Shown here one piece after another: positions 62,184 through 64,000 of a DNA stretch of 64,000 nucleotides (position 1 is its first letter; each line of letters opens with the position of its first letter). Under the pieces are notes generated by a model. That model saw nothing but the letters and a program-made list of their open reading frames with translations, did not search any database and had not been told where the DNA came from. Origin of the DNA: Bhargavaea sp. CC-171006. GTDB lineage: Bacteria > Bacillota > Bacilli > Bacillales_A > Planococcaceae. The DNA is taken from positions 62,001-126,000 of the forward strand of contig NZ_QUZH01000004.1 of NCBI RefSeq assembly GCF_009761675.1, in the 5' to 3' direction. The position numbers and the translations under genes were made by a program.

Positions 62184-63191
62184 GTGACAACCGGACTCCT
62201 CATCATTCTTCTCCTTGTTCTCGTCCTGCCGTTTGCCGTGAAGCCCATCGAACGGCAACTGGAACTGTTTCTTCTCGTCATGGGGATCGCTGCGGCCATC
62301 ACTGGTGGGATGATGAACCGCGAACTGCTCGGACAGGCCTTTTCCGACCCTCTTCCGATCACGCTGACCGTGCTCGGCGCCGGCATCGTCTTCCGCCTGT
62401 TTTACCGGCAACTTACGGGGGGCATCCGTTGGCTCCGGAAAGTCGTGCCCGACAGACTTCTTTACGCGTTACTTGTCATCCTGCTCGGACTGGTATCGAG
62501 CGTCATTACCGCCATCATCGCAGCGCTTGTGCTCGTCACGGTGACCGGCACATTGGGACTTGCCCGGCGCTCCGAGATCCGGCTCGTCATCCTCGCCTGC
62601 TACTCGATTGGTCTTGGTGCCGCACTCACTCCGATCGGTGAACCCCTCTCCACCATCACGGTACAGAAACTGAATGCAGAGTTTTCGTTTCTCTTTAACC
62701 TGATCGGCCTGGACGTCCTCACGGCCATCCTGATGTTCGGAATCCTTGCGGCTGTGTGGGTCGACCCGCCGGAAAAAGAGGCCGGCGGCACACCTCCGCC
62801 TCCCGAGCCGGTTACCTCGATCTTCACGCGTTCGTTCAAAGTATACCTCTTCATCATGGCACTCACGATGCTCGGCGCCGGATTTGAACCGCTGATCCGC
62901 GAGCACCTCACCGATGTCGCACCGGGCACGCTTTACTGGATGAACATGCTGTCCGCCGTCCTTGACAATGCCACGCTGGCTGCTGCCGAAATCAGTCCGC
63001 TCATGCAATTTGACGCCATCCGAGCGATCCTTCTCGGTCTTCTCATCAGCGGCGGGATGCTGATCCCCGGGAATATCCCGAACATCATCTCCGCAGGCAA
63101 ACTCAGGATCAGCAGCGGTGAATGGGCGGCATTCGGCGTTCCGGTCGGACTGGTCGCGTTAGTCGTCTATTACATCATAGGAATTTGGTAA
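62184..63191 (+). CDS. DUF1646-like membrane protein (predicted ion transporter)
   Basis: A 335-residue hydrophobic protein with about ten predicted segments. It resembles the DUF1646/ion transporter-like family: LTPIGEPLSTITVQKLN near 152-168 and ISGGMLIPGNIPNIISAGKL near 291-310 look like the two transporter re-entrant regions, similar in style to ArsB/NhaD proteins. The GTG at 62184 follows AAAGGAG by 8 nt. The ion moved is unknown. It is divergent from the chromate transporters. Confidence 0.75.
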   Translation: MTTGLLIILLLVLVLPFAVKPIERQLELFLLVMGIAAAITGGMMNRELLGQAFSDPLPITLTVLGAGIVFRLFYRQLTGGIRWLRKVVPDRLLYALLVILLGLVSSVITAIIAALVLVTVTGTLGLARRSEIRLVILACYSIGLGAALTPIGEPLSTITVQKLNAEFSFLFNLIGLDVLTAILMFGILAAVWVDPPEKEAGGTPPPPEPVTSIFTRSFKVYLFIMALTMLGAGFEPLIREHLTDVAPGTLYWMNMLSAVLDNATLAAAEISPLMQFDAIRAILLGLLISGGMLIPGNIPNIISAGKLRISSGEWAAFGVPVGLVALVVYYIIGIW

Positions 63192-63196
63192 TAAAA

Positions 63197-63229
63197 AAAC
63201 GGATGCCCCGAGCAAAGGGGGCATCCGTT
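63197..63229. terminator. Bidirectional terminator between the DUF1646-like gene and rsgA
   Basis: AAACGGATGCCCC (63197-63209) with GGGGCATCCGTTT (63217-63229); the plus side ends in TTTTATCG and the minus side in TTTTTTTATT. Confidence 0.88.
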
Positions 63230-64000
63230 TTATCGTTTCTGCTTCTGTTTTTGTGCGCGGCGCACGGCCTTGGTCAGGTCCTTGCGCTGCTTTGCGCTTG
63301 CCATTCTGGCACGGGCATCGGATTTCTGTTCGATATAGGCGATTTCCCGCTGAAGCTTAAAATAGCTCGTGAGTCTTTCTTCCGGCAGCCGGCCGTCTTC
63401 AACTGCTTCGCGGACAGCGCAGCCCGGTTCTTTTCCATGTCCACAGTCGCGGTATCGGCAAGAATCTGCCAGTTCGTCAATATCACTGAAACCGGATTCC
63501 AGCCCCTCGCTTTGATCCATCAGCTGGAGTTCGCGCATTCCCGGTGTGTCAATCAGGCAGGCGCCTCCGGGAAGCGGAATCAGTTCACGATGTGTCGTCG
63601 TATGGCGCCCTTTTGCGTCATCTTCGCGAATATCTTGCACGGCCATCATTTCCTTGCCCGACAATGCATTCGTCAGGGTCGACTTGCCAGCGCCCGATGA
63701 ACCGAGAAGTGCGGCCGTCACCCCTTCGCCCAGAAAGCTGCGGACTTCGTCCAGCCCTTCGCCGGTTACCGCACTTACGAGCACCGTATCAACCCCAAAC
63801 GCAATGCCTCCGAGCTCATCAAGATAATCGGATGGATTTTCGCACAAATCCTTTTTCGTCAGCACGATCACCGGCCTTGCTCCGGAATCCCAGGCCGCTA
63901 CCAAGTAACGCTCGAGCCTCCGGGCATTAAAGTCAGCATTTAGACTCATGACGAGAAAAACGATATCCACATTCGCCGCAACAATCTGTTCCTCGGCACG
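63230..64000 (-). CDS. rsgA: Ribosome small subunit-dependent GTPase RsgA, 5' part outside the window
   Basis: Circularly permuted GTPase that checks maturation of the 30S subunit. The visible 256 residues contain the permuted order G4 TKKDL, then G1 GSSGAGKST, the G2 switch GRHTTTHRE, and G3 DTPGM, followed by the zinc-knuckle cysteines and histidine in CRYRDCGHGKEPGC. The N-terminal OB domain is beyond position 64000; the frame is open to the end of the window. Confidence 0.95.
   Translation of the reverse strand, partial: RAEEQIVAANVDIVFLVMSLNADFNARRLERYLVAAWDSGARPVIVLTKKDLCENPSDYLDELGGIAFGVDTVLVSAVTGEGLDEVRSFLGEGVTAALLGSSGAGKSTLTNALSGKEMMAVQDIREDDAKGRHTTTHRELIPLPGGACLIDTPGMRELQLMDQSEGLESGFSDIDELADSCRYRDCGHGKEPGCAVREAVEDGRLPEERLTSYFKLQREIAYIEQKSDARARMASAKQRKDLTKAVRRAQKQKQKR

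Overview
The window looks like a chromosomal segment of a GC-rich, Gram-positive member of the Bacillales, probably Planococcaceae/Caryophanaceae (Bhargavaea, Planococcus or Sporosarcina-like). This is an inference from strong AGGAGG-type ribosome binding sites, a Bacillus-order his operon that uses HisZ, a ywrA-ywrB-ywrD-like cluster, teichoic-acid-type transferases and bidirectional terminators. No rRNA, tRNA, CRISPR array or insertion sequence was seen.

Layout. 0-8.5 kb: a truncated lipoprotein gene, hisC, a divergent histidinol phosphatase, and the operon hisZGDBHAFI, interrupted between hisA and hisF by a 21-bp-phased repeat array. 8.6-13.6 kb: a four-gene NikA/Dpp-type ABC importer whose two ATPases are fused. 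13.7-19.5 kb: a small duplicated-domain protein and the urease operon ureABCEFGD (minus strand). The importer probably feeds nickel to urease. 19.8-21.3 kb: a lone acyl-CoA ligase. 21.4-27.8 kb: a tightly overlapping six-gene operon coding for a PHP phosphoesterase, a TIM-barrel protein, SurE and an Fbp/Afu-type ABC importer. It is preceded by five TTAACA-like hexamers at about 11-bp spacing, which resembles a PhoP-activated promoter. I consider this the best candidate for an undescribed system: phosphate-starvation-induced import and dephosphorylation of an organophosphate.

27.9-40.9 kb: a nine-gene catabolic operon (livKGFHM-type importer, KAS III-like enzyme, PhaZ-like hydrolase, SDR, CoA ligase) with a strong cre site. 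Upstream lie a block of interspersed repeats, a head-to-head 21-bp array and a 1071-residue MalT/SARP hybrid regulator that probably controls the operon. 41.2-43.1 kb: secreted gamma-glutamyltransferase. 43.1-51.3 kb: a visibly AT-rich island with a zinc-ribbon protein, a giant PA14-repeat glucosaminidase, a teichoic-acid-type transferase and UDP-GlcNAc 2-epimerase, all pointing to acquired cell-surface functions. 51.5-57.5 kb: patatin, GNAT acetyltransferase, a second teichoic-acid-type transferase and a secreted Ig-like protein. 57.8-64 kb: ribokinase, STAS protein, YwrD-type GGT with two half-size chromate transporters, a DUF1646-like membrane protein and a truncated rsgA.

Three intergenic arrays share an exact 21-bp period (two DNA turns) with two different consensus cores. 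They are the most striking non-coding feature of the window.
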